Below are positions 18,972-28,913 of a stretch of 64,000 bases of DNA, in pieces. A program made the translations under genes and the position numbers. How positions within the stretch are numbered: the stretch's first letter is position 1; each line of letters opens with the position of its first letter. The stretch comes from Alteromonas mediterranea DE (GTDB lineage Bacteria > Pseudomonadota > Gammaproteobacteria > Enterobacterales > Alteromonadaceae): assembly GCF_000020585.3 (NCBI RefSeq), contig NC_011138.3, positions 1,171,787 to 1,235,786 of the forward strand, read 5' to 3'. The notes below the pieces were generated by a model, which was not told the DNA's origin, did not search any database, and was given only the letters and a program-made list of their open reading frames with translations.

Positions 18972-19754
18972 ATGACCGGTAATAAAAGTTTCAGTGAACA
19001 CGAAATAAGTGAAGCGAAGAAGTGGGATTTACCCTTCGTAGACGACGCGACCGCGCCTAGGAAAGATGAGCCAACTAACGCCTTAAATAAACGTTCTGAT
19101 TGGAAGTACGAGCCTCCTGAAGTGGAAGAGGAAATACTTCCACCCACTGCCGAAGAAATTGAAGCTATACGACAGGCAGCCTATGACGAAGGGTATCTAG
19201 AAGGCAAGGAAAAAGGGTTTGAAGAGGGCAAAACAGAGGGGCTTGAAACAGGGCTTAGTGAAGGCCAAGAACAGGGCCATGCCAAAGGGCTTGAACAAGG
19301 CTTAGATGAAGGCCGTCAGCAAATGGCTACCCAGGCAGAAGTGTGGCAAATGCTTGCGGACAAACTTCACGATCCACTCTCACAAGCCAATGATGAAACT
19401 CGCGACCAACTGGTTAAACTTGCGGTTACGCTTGCAAAGTCAGTTATTAAGGTAGAGGTAAGCACTAACCAACAGGTTATTCTGCAAGCGCTAAGTGAAG
19501 GCATAAAAGCCCTTCCTATTAATCAAACCGAATACCAAATTCATATGCACCCTGACGATATTGCATTGGTTAATGCGCACTTTGGTGACGAAGAAATGTC
19601 CAAAAAAGGCTGGAATTTGGTGGAGGCTCCCGCCATGGAAAGGGGCGGGTGTGATATTACCACGGTGCACAATGCCGTTGATGTGTCGATTGAGCGCCGT
19701 TGCCGTGATGTTATTGAAAAATTTTTGCTAAACCAAGGGCTATCCGATGACTAG
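18972..19754 (+). CDS. fliH: FliH, flagellar export ATPase regulator
   Basis: The 260-residue protein contains the long run of glycines every four residues that marks FliH (roughly residues 75-115: [18 protein letters not shown], continuing [13 protein letters not shown]), followed by the C-terminal FliH/HrpE domain. FliH dimers hold the ATPase FliI and tether it to the C ring. Its end overlaps fliI by 8 bp, so the two are coupled. Confidence 0.93.
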   Translation: MTGNKSFSEHEISEAKKWDLPFVDDATAPRKDEPTNALNKRSDWKYEPPEVEEEILPPTAEEIEAIRQAAYDEGYLEGKEKGFEEGKTEGLETGLSEGQEQGHAKGLEQGLDEGRQQMATQAEVWQMLADKLHDPLSQANDETRDQLVKLAVTLAKSVIKVEVSTNQQVILQALSEGIKALPINQTEYQIHMHPDDIALVNAHFGDEEMSKKGWNLVEAPAMERGGCDITTVHNAVDVSIERRCRDVIEKFLLNQGLSDD

Positions 19755-21081
19755 CCCGTGGCATAGTCACTTTGAATCACTGACTAAGCAGGTCACAACG
19801 CCACCTGTAGTCGCAGCAGGGAAACTCGTTCGCGGTATCGGCCTTACCCTTGAAGCGGTAGGTTGCCAGCTGCCGGTGGGTAGTCAATGTTTAGTGCAGA
19901 CTGTGGAAGGCGAGATAGAAGCAGAAGTGGTTGGCTTCGGTGATGATATTACCTATTTGATGCCGACAGAAGCGGTGCGAGGGATAGTGCCCGGTAGCCG
20001 CGTTATGCCATTAAACCGTCAAAGTGGTTTGCCTGTTGGAATGGGCCTTTTAGGCCGCGTGGTAGACGGAAACGGACAGCCACTCGATGGACTTGGTGAA
20101 ATTGATGCTGAAGCGAGAGCCCCCACCACGCGTCCTCCTATGAACCCGCTTATTCGTCGTCCTATCAATGCGCCAATGGATGTGGGCGTGCGCGCCATTA
20201 ACGCACTCAATACGGTAGGCGTAGGCCAGCGTATGGGGCTGTTTGCCGGTAGTGGCGTGGGTAAAAGTGTACTGCTTGGCATGATGACCCGCGGTTGCGA
20301 AGCCGATGTGGTGGTGGTCGGGCTCGTCGGTGAGCGTGGGCGGGAAGTGAAAGAGTTTATACACGACATACTCACCGAAGAAGAGCGTCAGCGCGCCGTT
20401 GTTGTCGCTGCCCCTGCAGACACCTCCCCGTTGATGCGCCTTAAAGGCTGCGAAACAGCGGTTACCATTGCTGAATATTTTCGCGACAAGGGGATGAAAG
20501 TTCTTCTTCTGATAGATTCCCTTACGCGCTACGCGATGGCGCAGCGTGAAATTGCCCTTGCCGTTGGCGAGCCGCCTGCTACTAAAGGCTACCCACCGTC
20601 GGTGTTTGCTCGCCTACCTGCATTAGTCGAGCGTGCCGGTAACGGCAGCGAGCGACAGGGTTCGATAACGGCTTTTTATACCGTATTAACCGAAGGTGAT
20701 GATTTGCAAGACCCCATTGCTGATGCGGCGCGCGCCATTTTAGATGGCCACGTTGTACTATCGCGCACTTTAGCCGATAGCGGCCATTACCCGGCTATAG
20801 ATATCGAAGCGTCAATAAGTCGTGTTATGCCAATGGTGGTGAGTGAAGAGCACCAGCTTATGGCGCGTCGCATTCGCCAGGTTTACTCAAATTACAAACA
20901 AAACCAAGACCTCATTTCTATTGGTGCTTATGCCAAGGGCTCAGACCCACGTATAGACTTAGCGATTCGTGCAGAGCCAGCGATTAATGCATTATTGCAA
21001 CAAGGTATGAAGCAAGTCATTCCTTATGACGAAAGCTTAGAAGGTATGGCTGCCCTAGCTAAAGGGCTAGGGCAGGGGTGA
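19747..21081 (+). CDS. fliI: FliI, flagellum-specific export ATPase
   Basis: The 444-residue protein is an F1-beta-like ATPase. Walker [12 protein letters not shown] lies near residue 168; Walker B is [17 protein letters not shown]; the arginine region is in the C-terminal half. The ATPase signature [13 protein letters not shown] is present. It powers unfolding and delivery of export substrates with FliH and FliJ. Confidence 0.95.
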   Translation: MTSPWHSHFESLTKQVTTPPVVAAGKLVRGIGLTLEAVGCQLPVGSQCLVQTVEGEIEAEVVGFGDDITYLMPTEAVRGIVPGSRVMPLNRQSGLPVGMGLLGRVVDGNGQPLDGLGEIDAEARAPTTRPPMNPLIRRPINAPMDVGVRAINALNTVGVGQRMGLFAGSGVGKSVLLGMMTRGCEADVVVVGLVGERGREVKEFIHDILTEEERQRAVVVAAPADTSPLMRLKGCETAVTIAEYFRDKGMKVLLLIDSLTRYAMAQREIALAVGEPPATKGYPPSVFARLPALVERAGNGSERQGSITAFYTVLTEGDDLQDPIADAARAILDGHVVLSRTLADSGHYPAIDIEASISRVMPMVVSEEHQLMARRIRQVYSNYKQNQDLISIGAYAKGSDPRIDLAIRAEPAINALLQQGMKQVIPYDESLEGMAALAKGLGQG

Positions 21082-21153
21082 TGTGCTTTGTAGTAGAGCG
21101 TAGGTGGTCATTTGTGAACATGAAGCCAGAATCCTTTATCAAGGTATCGACAA

Positions 21154-21600
21154 ATGTCTAAACAACTAGAACGTTTAGCCGAGTTTGAGCGAGAAAAAGA
21201 GCAGCGAGAAGCGCGGTATTACCAGCAGGCTCAGCAGAATGTTAATCAGCAAAAGCAAAAACTAACCAGCCTTGAGCAGTATCGCATCGACTATATAAAA
21301 GGTATTCAGCAAACCGGGCAATCGGGTGTGACGGCTACCTACTATCAGCAGCATCTATCCTTTGTGGGAAAATTAGATAAAGCGTGTGAACAACAGATGC
21401 AGGTGATTGCTCGCGCGCAAATGGCGGCAGACCAGCGTAAGCAAATGTGGCTTAAACAACAGCAAAAAGTGAAAGCGGTTACCTTGCTGCTTGATAAAAA
21501 AAAGCTAGCTCAGCAGAAAAAAGAAGCAAAAGCAGAGCAAGCAATGATGGATGAATTTGCTACCCAGCGTTTTTTTCGTGCCAAGCGCTCACCTTTTTGA
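21154..21600 (+). CDS. fliJ: FliJ, flagellar export stalk protein
   Basis: The 148-residue, highly charged, all-helical protein is a predicted coiled coil throughout (EREKEQREARYYQQAQQNVN, then KKLAQQKKEAKAEQAMMDEF). FliJ forms the central stalk of the FliI hexamer and recycles export chaperones. It lies 72 bp after fliI and ends the operon ahead of the fliK promoter region. Confidence 0.88.
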   Translation: MSKQLERLAEFEREKEQREARYYQQAQQNVNQQKQKLTSLEQYRIDYIKGIQQTGQSGVTATYYQQHLSFVGKLDKACEQQMQVIARAQMAADQRKQMWLKQQQKVKAVTLLLDKKKLAQQKKEAKAEQAMMDEFATQRFFRAKRSPF

Positions 21601-21625
21601 CATTTTTTCGCACACATAGCCAGTT

Positions 21626-21642
21626 TGGCGCAACCCTTGCAA
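21626..21642 (+). promoter_or_regulatory. sigma-54 promoter ahead of fliK, in a 347-bp gap
   Basis: TGGCGCAACCCTTGCAA has GG and GC ten bases apart and a consensus TTGCA. It begins just after fliJ and about 300 bp before fliK, so it gives a long leader. The rest of the gap (21643-21947) shows no gene and no clear terminator. Confidence 0.75.
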
Positions 21643-21947
21643 AACTCTTCTTAGAATGTACCACCACAACTTATTTACGTAACGATTTACGCTACTTTGC
21701 CGTTGGCTAATGCGATTTAAAGGCCTAGGCGATTAGCATTGGCAAAGACATTATTTAAGAAATATTACGCCTTATGAAATGTCGAGTAAGTCATTAAAAA
21801 AACGTAAGTGTATGTAAAGTATATGGGTGTTGGTCGTTTAGTGGTTTTTATTTTTGCTTAAGGCTTGAAGCGTTTGGCGCAAAGAAACCACTTCGGGTTT
21901 ACGCCTTCTATGATGAAGTCGAATTAAATGTAGGACGGTAGGACATT

Positions 21948-24254
21948 ATGCAACAAGTTGCCGCACAAAAAACAGACATTGCCGCATTACCCTTTTCTGC
22001 CTCTAGCACAGCAAAAGCAGTAGAGACTGGAATCGGTTCACAACAAGATGCTAATAGCGAAAATAATCAGGCATTTAATCGACTTTATCAAGATGCTAAA
22101 GCTTCGCGCTCAGACTTCGTGCTTAATGATAAGTCGAGTCAAACTCCGAGCAGCCGAGCTCAAGACCGAGCTGCTTCTGAACAAATGGCTAAAAGCGCAA
22201 AAGATAAAGACGCCGGCCATACGGACCTACCCGATAATCACCGAGCGACCGACCGGGCAGACGAATACGATAGCAGCGCACAAGCCACTGAGGCAGAGGC
22301 GCAACAAGGTCGCGTTCGATCAGAAATTGAAGATACTCGGGAAACCCAAAAGCGTGAACTTGCGCAGCAGCTTGTCGCTGATGGCGAGGCAGTGGAACAG
22401 CGCAGCGTTACCGAGGCTAAGTTTGTTTTAGGCGAAGGCGGTAAAAAAGATGCTGAAGCTGGGGTAATTACCACTCCTGGAACGCCGGATGCAAAACCCA
22501 TTAAAGAAGACGAGGCTGAGCCTGATTGGATTGCCTATGTTGAAACCGTGGTAAACGGTATGGCAAAGGGTGAGCAGCAAAGTGACAATAATAAGGGTAA
22601 TACACCCACTAGCCAGGTTGCCGAGTTAGTCGAGGATAACGTTGATGTGCTGTCGGTTAATGAGGCGGGGAAGCTTTGGAAACTGCCTGAAAACGTAGAC
22701 GCTAGCGATGCGCCTTCTTTACTTGCACACTTTCTTACGCAGCTAAATAGCGAGGGTGAAGCTAGCTTAGAAAAATTTTCCGATAGCGCCCTGTCACATG
22801 AAGCAAAGCAAACGCTTAGTGCGTTAGCTTCCCTGTTATCTAAGCAAAGTAGTGAAGGCGAACACAACGGTAGTGACACGTCATTTGAACCGTCAACAAT
22901 TCAACAGTTTTCAACTGACGGTGAAGCAGAAAGTGAAGATAGCCTTTCGGCACTTTTGGCGAAGCTCATGGAAAGTAGCAGTGCTGAAGAGACAAGTAAG
23001 CCTGTTGATGCAGGCGCACTTGCATCTAACGAGCTAGATGCCGAAGCCCTTGATTTAAAAGAACTTGGAACGGACGAGCTAGATGCCGAAGCTCTTGATT
23101 TAAAAGAACTTGCAACGGACGAGTCGTTAATTTTAAGTTTGATCGCCGATGAACTTAATAACGTGCAAGAAGAGGGCGCTGAAGAAAGCGAGGCGTTAAT
23201 TGATGAAACCCTTACAGAGTTAGCTAGCGATCCTACCATCACGCAAGGTGTTAATGGTAGCGTCATTAGTCGCGGTGAAACTAACAGTGCCAACGCTGCC
23301 AATGCAGCAGGCGTATCAGCTCAATCAAGTACAAATGTGCAAAGCGCTGTGATAGATCAGTCTCAGCAAGCGACAGAAATACCATCTGACTTGCTAACGG
23401 CTATCAGTGAGCTTTCGCCTCAAAGTGCACAGAAAGCAACAGAAGCCTTCGCAGAACGCATGGTTGCAACCATGCCCAGCGGTCAACAGCAACAGGCCGT
23501 TAAGGCGAATATCATAGCCGGTATTAATGAATTTCAGCAGCAAGTTGAGCAGGGCATAGAGCCGGGTATTGACTTAAGTGGTATCGTGGCTGACGCGGCA
23601 AAAGACGCGGCGGTGAGTACTGAAATGGTGGCATCTATGACTGCCAAAGTAGATAGTCAGGCGAGTCAGTTTTTAAACTTAATGTCGCAGACACAAGCAA
23701 GTGCACAACACGCTATTTTAGGTCTAGTGGCGCAAACTGACACCGTTATGCAGGAAAATAGTCAGCTTCGCGCTGAAGCGTCAAAAACTCAGCAGCAATT
23801 TGAAGGCTTTGATAAAGCGGTCAATATTCATAAAAGCGAAGGACAGCAACAGCTTAACGAGAAAATTCGCTGGATGGTTAATGCTAGAAACACGATGGCA
23901 GAAATTCGTTTAGACCCGCCTGAGCTTGGCAGTATGCAGGTTCGCGTTAACGTTGCGGGAGACGCCGCAAGCGTTAGCTTTGTGGTGCAGTCACAGCAAG
24001 CAAAAGACGCACTGGCAGAGGCCATGCCGAAACTGAGAGATATGCTGTCAGAGCAGGGCATTGAGTTAGGTGATGCTGAAGTGCGAAAAGATAACTCGTC
24101 GAACAATGAACATGGCCAGCAACTTGCAGGAGAGGCTAATCAAGGCCGTGGCGAGCGTGGAGAAAATGACGGCCTAGATGAAATGGAAGGTACACGTGTT
24201 ATTGAACAGCCCGTTACGCGTGCAGCGAAAGGCGGTATCGATTTTTATGCGTAG
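21948..24254 (+). CDS. fliK: FliK, flagellar hook-length control protein
   Basis: The 768-residue protein is long for the family (E. coli 375). Most of it is a low-complexity, Ala/Ser/Glu/Gln-rich molecular-ruler region. Residues about 362-390 contain a tandem 16-residue repeat (ELDAEALDLKELGTD, then ELDAEALDLKELATD). The conserved C-terminal Flg_hook domain follows at about 630-715 (IRWMVNARNTMAEIRLDPPE, then LGSMQVRVNV); this part switches export specificity once the hook is complete. The start has TAGGACGG upstream. Confidence 0.9.
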   Translation: MQQVAAQKTDIAALPFSASSTAKAVETGIGSQQDANSENNQAFNRLYQDAKASRSDFVLNDKSSQTPSSRAQDRAASEQMAKSAKDKDAGHTDLPDNHRATDRADEYDSSAQATEAEAQQGRVRSEIEDTRETQKRELAQQLVADGEAVEQRSVTEAKFVLGEGGKKDAEAGVITTPGTPDAKPIKEDEAEPDWIAYVETVVNGMAKGEQQSDNNKGNTPTSQVAELVEDNVDVLSVNEAGKLWKLPENVDASDAPSLLAHFLTQLNSEGEASLEKFSDSALSHEAKQTLSALASLLSKQSSEGEHNGSDTSFEPSTIQQFSTDGEAESEDSLSALLAKLMESSSAEETSKPVDAGALASNELDAEALDLKELGTDELDAEALDLKELATDESLILSLIADELNNVQEEGAEESEALIDETLTELASDPTITQGVNGSVISRGETNSANAANAAGVSAQSSTNVQSAVIDQSQQATEIPSDLLTAISELSPQSAQKATEAFAERMVATMPSGQQQQAVKANIIAGINEFQQQVEQGIEPGIDLSGIVADAAKDAAVSTEMVASMTAKVDSQASQFLNLMSQTQASAQHAILGLVAQTDTVMQENSQLRAEASKTQQQFEGFDKAVNIHKSEGQQQLNEKIRWMVNARNTMAEIRLDPPELGSMQVRVNVAGDAASVSFVVQSQQAKDALAEAMPKLRDMLSEQGIELGDAEVRKDNSSNNEHGQQLAGEANQGRGERGENDGLDEMEGTRVIEQPVTRAAKGGIDFYA

Positions 24255-24475
24255 GTCTGTGAGTTTTGAAGGCGGCACCACAATTACCAATAGGTAGCAT
24301 GGTGAGAATACCCCTAGGCTGCTATGGTTGATGTAATTATCAATGAGTGCCTTGCAAAACCTGTAAATTGCTTTCTAACTTCTTAGATAAAGATAAGCAT
24401 ATACAAACAATGGCATTGCCATTTTTGAAGGAACCTTGATAATACGCTTTTTCTAGGACTACTGACGAGTTACAC

Positions 24476-25015
24476 ATGGCTGATGAAGAATTACAAGTAG
24501 AAGACGGCGGTAAAAAGAAAGGCAAAATGATGTTGATCATTATAATTGCTGTCGTTCTTGTTGGGGGCGGAGCTGCCGCTTATTTCCTACTGTTCGCAGG
24601 TGGCGATGAGCCCGCGGCTGAGCAGCTTGCTGAAACTGATGCTGCAGCCGCAGCCGCTACCGCACCAGCCGCTGGCCCAGGAAATGCAGAAATGGGCACC
24701 GCACTTTATGTTGCTATGCCTCGCCCCTTCGTTTTTAACGTACCTGGGTCGGGAAGAGACCGCCTCGTGCAGATAAAGGTTCAGCTATTGGTACGAGGTT
24801 CTGACAATGAAGAGTTAGCGAAAACGCACATACCGCTTATCGAAGGTACATTGCTACAGGCATTTAGCACATCTAATGCAGACGATTTGGTCACTGAGGC
24901 GGGCAAAATAGAACTTCGCGAGCAAGCGGTAAGTGAAGTCCAAAAAGCATTAAAAGACATTACGGGTAGCGACGTGGTAGAGCGCGTATTGTTTACTGGT
25001 TTTGTCATGCAGTAA
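24476..25015 (+). CDS. fliL: FliL, stator-associated basal-body protein
   Basis: The 179-residue protein has one N-terminal membrane segment (about residues 19-41, MMLIIIIAVVLVGGGAAAYF), an Ala-rich periplasmic linker, and the FliL domain (ALYVAMPRPFVFNVP, then DRLVQIKVQLLVRG and the end VERVLFTGFVMQ). FliL surrounds and supports the stator. It is the first gene of fliLMNOPQR; no clear promoter was found in the 221-bp gap upstream. Confidence 0.92.
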   Translation: MADEELQVEDGGKKKGKMMLIIIIAVVLVGGGAAAYFLLFAGGDEPAAEQLAETDAAAAAATAPAAGPGNAEMGTALYVAMPRPFVFNVPGSGRDRLVQIKVQLLVRGSDNEELAKTHIPLIEGTLLQAFSTSNADDLVTEAGKIELREQAVSEVQKALKDITGSDVVERVLFTGFVMQ

Positions 25016-25042
25016 TGCATTGATTTGGTAAGGTAGAAGACG

Positions 25043-26101
25043 GTGAGTGATTTATTATCTCAAGATGAAATCGATGCCCTATTACACGGGGTAGATGATG
25101 TAGAAGAGGAAGAGGTTGGCGATAGCGACTCTGATGCTTCTACGCTCGAGTACGACTTCTCCTCGCAAGACAGAATTGTGCGTGGGCGAATGCCTACGCT
25201 CGAAATTGTGAATGAACGCTTCGCGCGCCATATGCGGGTGAGTTTATTCAACATGATGCGCCGCTCTGCTGAAGTATCGATTAACGGTATTCAAATGATT
25301 AAGTTCGGCGAATACATCCATACGTTATTTGTTCCGACCAGCCTAAATATGGTGCGCTTCCGTCCCCTTAAGGGAACTGGGCTCATTACCATGGAAGCGC
25401 GTCTTGTTTTTATTTTGGTAGACAACTTCTTTGGTGGCGATGGCCGCTATCATGCAAAAATCGAAGGCCGAGAATTCACGCCTACGGAACGTCGTATTAT
25501 TCAGATGCTGCTTAAAATCATTTTCGAAGATTATAAAGAAGCATGGGCGCCGGTCATGGACGTGTCTTTCGAATACTTAGATTCGGAAGTCAACCCGGCA
25601 ATGGCAAACATTGTAAGCCCCACCGAAGTAGTGGTTATCAGCTCGTTTCATATAGAGTTAGACGGTGGTGGTGGCGACTTCCACGTGTCGTTGCCATACT
25701 CAATGCTAGAACCGATACGCGAACTGCTAGACGCCGGTGTTCAAAGCGATAAAGAAGATACGGACTTGCGCTGGAGCAAAGCGCTTCGCGACGAAATTAT
25801 GGATGTGAAAGTGGCATTAACTACCCACATGTTGGATGTCGATGTGCCTTTACGCGATGTGATGGAGTTTAAGCCAGGCGATATAATTCCGGTGGAAATG
25901 CCTGAAACTATCACAGTGCTAATCGAAGATTTACCTACGTTTAGGGCTAAGTTAGGCCGAAGCCGAGATAACTTGGCGCTTAAAATAGTAGAAAAAATTG
26001 CAAGACCGACTTCAGTGAAGTCTGAGCTACAGTTATTAACCCGCGGTGGGCGCATTATAGATAATGACGCAGAACTGCAAGTACTCGAAGAAGACCTGTA
26101 A
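25043..26101 (+). CDS. fliM: FliM, motor switch protein
   Basis: The 352-residue protein starts at a GTG (25043) preceded by AAGGTAGA. The N-terminal CheY-binding peptide is LLSQDEIDALLHG. A CheC-like middle domain (FNMMRRSAEVSINGIQMIKF, then LVDNFFGGDGRYHAKIEGRE) and a C-terminal SpoA domain follow. FliM binds phospho-CheY and reverses the motor. Confidence 0.95.
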   Translation: MSDLLSQDEIDALLHGVDDVEEEEVGDSDSDASTLEYDFSSQDRIVRGRMPTLEIVNERFARHMRVSLFNMMRRSAEVSINGIQMIKFGEYIHTLFVPTSLNMVRFRPLKGTGLITMEARLVFILVDNFFGGDGRYHAKIEGREFTPTERRIIQMLLKIIFEDYKEAWAPVMDVSFEYLDSEVNPAMANIVSPTEVVVISSFHIELDGGGGDFHVSLPYSMLEPIRELLDAGVQSDKEDTDLRWSKALRDEIMDVKVALTTHMLDVDVPLRDVMEFKPGDIIPVEMPETITVLIEDLPTFRAKLGRSRDNLALKIVEKIARPTSVKSELQLLTRGGRIIDNDAELQVLEEDL

Positions 26102-26118
26102 GGTAGAGGGGAGTTCCC

Positions 26119-26526
26119 ATGAGTGAAGATGGTATGGACGATTGGGCTGCGGCCATGGCCGAGCAAGCCGAATCTGAAGCTGATCAAGAAGCCGGTGACA
26201 ACGAAGATGTTCAGGTTGCCGAACTTGACGAGTTAACCGACGATGCGCCGATCACCCAAGAAGAAAAGAAAAAGCTTGATACGATCCTAGATATTCCCGT
26301 GACTATTTCAATGGAAGTAGGTCGTAGTCAAATAAGTATCCGAAATCTGCTACAGTTGAACCAAGGGTCTGTGGTGGAGCTGGATCGTGTTGCCGGTGAG
26401 CCATTAGATGTATTAGTAAATGGCACGTTGATTGCTCATGGTGAAGTAGTAGTGGTCAACGACAAATTCGGTATTCGATTAACGGATGTTATTAGTCAAA
26501 TTGAGAGAATCAAGAAGCTCAGATAA
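26119..26526 (+). CDS. fliN: FliN, motor switch protein
   Basis: The 135-residue protein has an acidic N-terminal extension and a C-terminal SpoA domain (LDIPVTISMEVGRSQISIRN, then LLQLNQGSVVELDR, ending RIEKIKKLR-like RIERIKKLR). FliN forms the lower C ring and docks FliH. It starts 17 bp after fliM with an AGGGGAG ribosome-binding site. Confidence 0.95.
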   Translation: MSEDGMDDWAAAMAEQAESEADQEAGDNEDVQVAELDELTDDAPITQEEKKKLDTILDIPVTISMEVGRSQISIRNLLQLNQGSVVELDRVAGEPLDVLVNGTLIAHGEVVVVNDKFGIRLTDVISQIERIKKLR

Positions 26527-27007
26527 AACTTCTTATATACTAAGGGGTTGCGCCTTGCTGCCCCTTTTATTTAGCCAGCTAGCTGTCGCTCAGTCGACCC
26601 AGTCAATTACCAATCCCACGTCCGTACTGTCAATTTTCCTATCTTTGTTGCTGGTTGTCGGCGTTATTTTTGCGTTAGCCTATGTTATGCGTCGATTTAA
26701 TGTCACTGCGATGGGAAACAACCAAATGAAAGTGGCGGCGAGTATGGTGGTGGGGACCAAAGAAAAAATAATGGTCATTCAGGTGGGCGATGAGCAGCAC
26801 CTAATTGGCATCACCGGTCACAACATTTCTCATCTAAGTAAGCTTGAAAAAAATCTCGATATACCTGCTAAAGGGATGAGCAAGTCAACCGGTGAACAAG
26901 AAAATGGAGCCGATGCTTTTAAGCAAAAGCTCGTAGCGGCGATGGCGGGTAAACTCAACCCTAATATGGATAAGAATAAACCGAAGGAAGAATCGAGCGA
27001 TGCGTAA
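26486..27007 (+). CDS. fliO: FliO, export-apparatus assembly protein; start uncertain
   Basis: The frame runs 173 codons from the ATG at 26486, which lies within the end of fliN. The signal-peptide-like stretch [16 protein letters not shown] (AVA before Q is a good cleavage site) and the membrane segment [20 protein letters not shown] are followed by a cytoplasmic FliO domain ([20 protein letters not shown]). Other starts are TTG at 26501 and TTG at 26555. The latter follows AAGGGG (26542-26547), but that sequence can pair with CCCCTT (26561-26566), and the start would remove the basic part of the signal peptide. FliO helps FliP ring assembly. It overlaps fliP by 8 bp. Confidence 0.82.
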   Translation: MLLVKLRESRSSDKTSYILRGCALLPLLFSQLAVAQSTQSITNPTSVLSIFLSLLLVVGVIFALAYVMRRFNVTAMGNNQMKVAASMVVGTKEKIMVIQVGDEQHLIGITGHNISHLSKLEKNLDIPAKGMSKSTGEQENGADAFKQKLVAAMAGKLNPNMDKNKPKEESSDA

Positions 27008-27755
27008 GTTTGCCTGGCTACTTTTAACCCTGCCATTACTTTTATTTGTAGAGCCAGTGTATGCGCAACAGGGCATCTCAGCGGTTACAGTTACGACAAA
27101 TCAAGATGGCTCTCAAGACTACACCATGACACTACAAGCGCTGTTCATTATGACGGCGCTCAGTTTAATACCCGCCTTTATCATGATGATGACGTCGTTC
27201 ACACGGATTATTGTGGTGTTGTCCATTTTGCGTCAGGCAATCGGTTTACAGCAGTCACCGTCGAACCAAATACTCATTGGGGTAAGCTTATTTCTCTCTA
27301 TGTTTATCATGGCGCCGGTGTTTGAAGAAGTGAATGAGCGGGCTTTACAGCCCTACCTCAATGAACAGCTTACAAGTTTAGATGCACTGGAACAGGCAAA
27401 GGGCCCTATGCGCGCTTTTATGCTTTCCCAAACCCGTGTTAAAGATTTAGAGACCTTTGTACGAATAGCGGGAGACGAGGGAAAATACGCTGATACAGAT
27501 GAAGTGCCGCTGACTATTCTTATTCCAGCCTTTGTAACCAGCGAGCTTAAAACCGCCTTTCAAATTGGCTTTATGCTGTTTATTCCGTTTCTTATTATCG
27601 ACTTGGTTGTAGCTTCAATATTGATGGCTATGGGTATGATGATGCTATCCCCCATGATTGTATCTTTACCTTTCAAACTCATGTTATTCGTACTGGTGGA
27701 CGGCTGGAATCTCATTTTCGGCACACTCGCGACGAGTTTCGGTATGGGCGTCTAG
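27000..27755 (+). CDS. fliP: FliP, flagellar export gate protein
   Basis: The 251-residue protein has a cleavable signal ([19 protein letters not shown], cleavage near VYAQ) and four membrane segments. Family motifs include [20 protein letters not shown], then [12 protein letters not shown], and the late [19 protein letters not shown]. With FliQ and FliR it forms the export gate in the inner membrane. Confidence 0.95.
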   Translation: MRKFAWLLLTLPLLLFVEPVYAQQGISAVTVTTNQDGSQDYTMTLQALFIMTALSLIPAFIMMMTSFTRIIVVLSILRQAIGLQQSPSNQILIGVSLFLSMFIMAPVFEEVNERALQPYLNEQLTSLDALEQAKGPMRAFMLSQTRVKDLETFVRIAGDEGKYADTDEVPLTILIPAFVTSELKTAFQIGFMLFIPFLIIDLVVASILMAMGMMMLSPMIVSLPFKLMLFVLVDGWNLIFGTLATSFGMGV

Positions 27756-27763
27756 GAGGGCTT

Positions 27764-28033
27764 ATGTCACCAGAAGTCTTTGTAGAGATACTGCGAGAAG
27801 CCATGTTTATGGTAATCGTGCTGGTATCGGCGGTGATTGTTCCAAGCTTGATTGTAGGCTTGGTCGTCGCTGTATTTCAGGCCGCTACCAGTATCAACGA
27901 ACAAACCATGAGTTTCCTGCCTCGCTTACTCGTTACGCTATTGGCATTGAGTTGGGGGGGGAACTGGCTGGTACAACAACTGATGGATTTCACCTTTAGA
28001 ATGGTCGATATGATCCCTCAGGTTGTAGGCTAG
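27764..28033 (+). CDS. fliQ: FliQ, flagellar export gate protein
   Basis: The 89-residue protein has two membrane helices (about 16-38 and 55-75) and the conserved QAATSINEQTMSFLPRL between them. It is a standard-length FliQ, 8 bp after fliP with a TAGGAGGG ribosome-binding site. Confidence 0.95.
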   Translation: MSPEVFVEILREAMFMVIVLVSAVIVPSLIVGLVVAVFQAATSINEQTMSFLPRLLVTLLALSWGGNWLVQQLMDFTFRMVDMIPQVVG

Positions 28034-28045
28034 AAGGTCTAATTC

Positions 28046-28825
28046 GTGGAAGTCGAACTCGCCACTATCAATCAGTTTCTTGCCGACATGCTCTTACCTT
28101 TTATGCGTATAAGCGGGCTGTTTGTAGCTATGATTGGCTTAAGTGCAAAGTCTATCCCTCCGCAGGTTAGGGCGCTTTTAGGAATAATGCTAACCCTTGT
28201 CATTATGCCGGTTGTACCTCCTTCACCTATTGAAAACTTAGTGAGTGTCGGTACCTTTTTAATTGTTATTCAACAATTACTGATAGGCATCGCTATTGGT
28301 TTTATTTCGATGATGGTATTGAACACCTTCGTGTTAGCAGGGCAGATCATCGCCATGCAAACCGGTTTGGGCTTTGCTTCGATTGTCGACCCGGTTAATG
28401 GTATTAACGTGCCGGCGGTCGGGCAGTTTTACCTTATTTTAGCGACCTTGTTGTTTTGGACACTCGACGGCCACTTGTCGATGATTCAAATGATAGTGAT
28501 GAGTTTTGAGGCTTTTCCAATCGGCGAGGCGTGGTGGACAGGCGAACAGTTTCGCGATATTGCCCATTGGGGAGGCTGGATGTTCGTTTCCGCTATTACG
28601 CTTTCATTGGCGCCTATCGTCTCGCTGTTAATTGTTAATTTGGCCTTTGGTGTAATGACAAAAGCTGCGCCACAGCTGAACATTTTCAGCATTGGTTTTT
28701 CCATTGCTCAGCTAATGGGGCTGCTGATTATTTGGATAACGCTAGATAACTTTACTGCGCACTTTGAAACCCAATGGTTTAGGGCTGAACAGTTTATGTG
28801 TGAATTATTGAATATTTGTCCTTAG
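28046..28825 (+). CDS. fliR: FliR, flagellar export gate protein
   Basis: The 259-residue membrane protein starts at a GTG (28046) with AGAAGGT upstream. It has six or so membrane segments and the conserved GFASIVDPVNGINVPAVGQF. It caps the FliP-FliQ gate. Confidence 0.94.
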   Translation: MEVELATINQFLADMLLPFMRISGLFVAMIGLSAKSIPPQVRALLGIMLTLVIMPVVPPSPIENLVSVGTFLIVIQQLLIGIAIGFISMMVLNTFVLAGQIIAMQTGLGFASIVDPVNGINVPAVGQFYLILATLLFWTLDGHLSMIQMIVMSFEAFPIGEAWWTGEQFRDIAHWGGWMFVSAITLSLAPIVSLLIVNLAFGVMTKAAPQLNIFSIGFSIAQLMGLLIIWITLDNFTAHFETQWFRAEQFMCELLNICP

Positions 28826-28913
28826 ACAAGCAATACGCGTCGTTCGCAGAATATGGTATGACTGCGATCAGGTTAGGTGAGTAAACTCGTAACAGAGAAG
28901 AACAGACTCGAGC

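Noticed and set aside
22901..23302. 133-codon minus-strand frame within fliK
   Set aside because: It is antisense to the Ala/Ser/Glu-rich ruler region; the repeats of FliK explain its composition.
24255..24475. possible sigma-54 promoter before fliL (TTGCAAA)
   Set aside because: A -12-like TTGCA is present, but GG is not found ten bases upstream.
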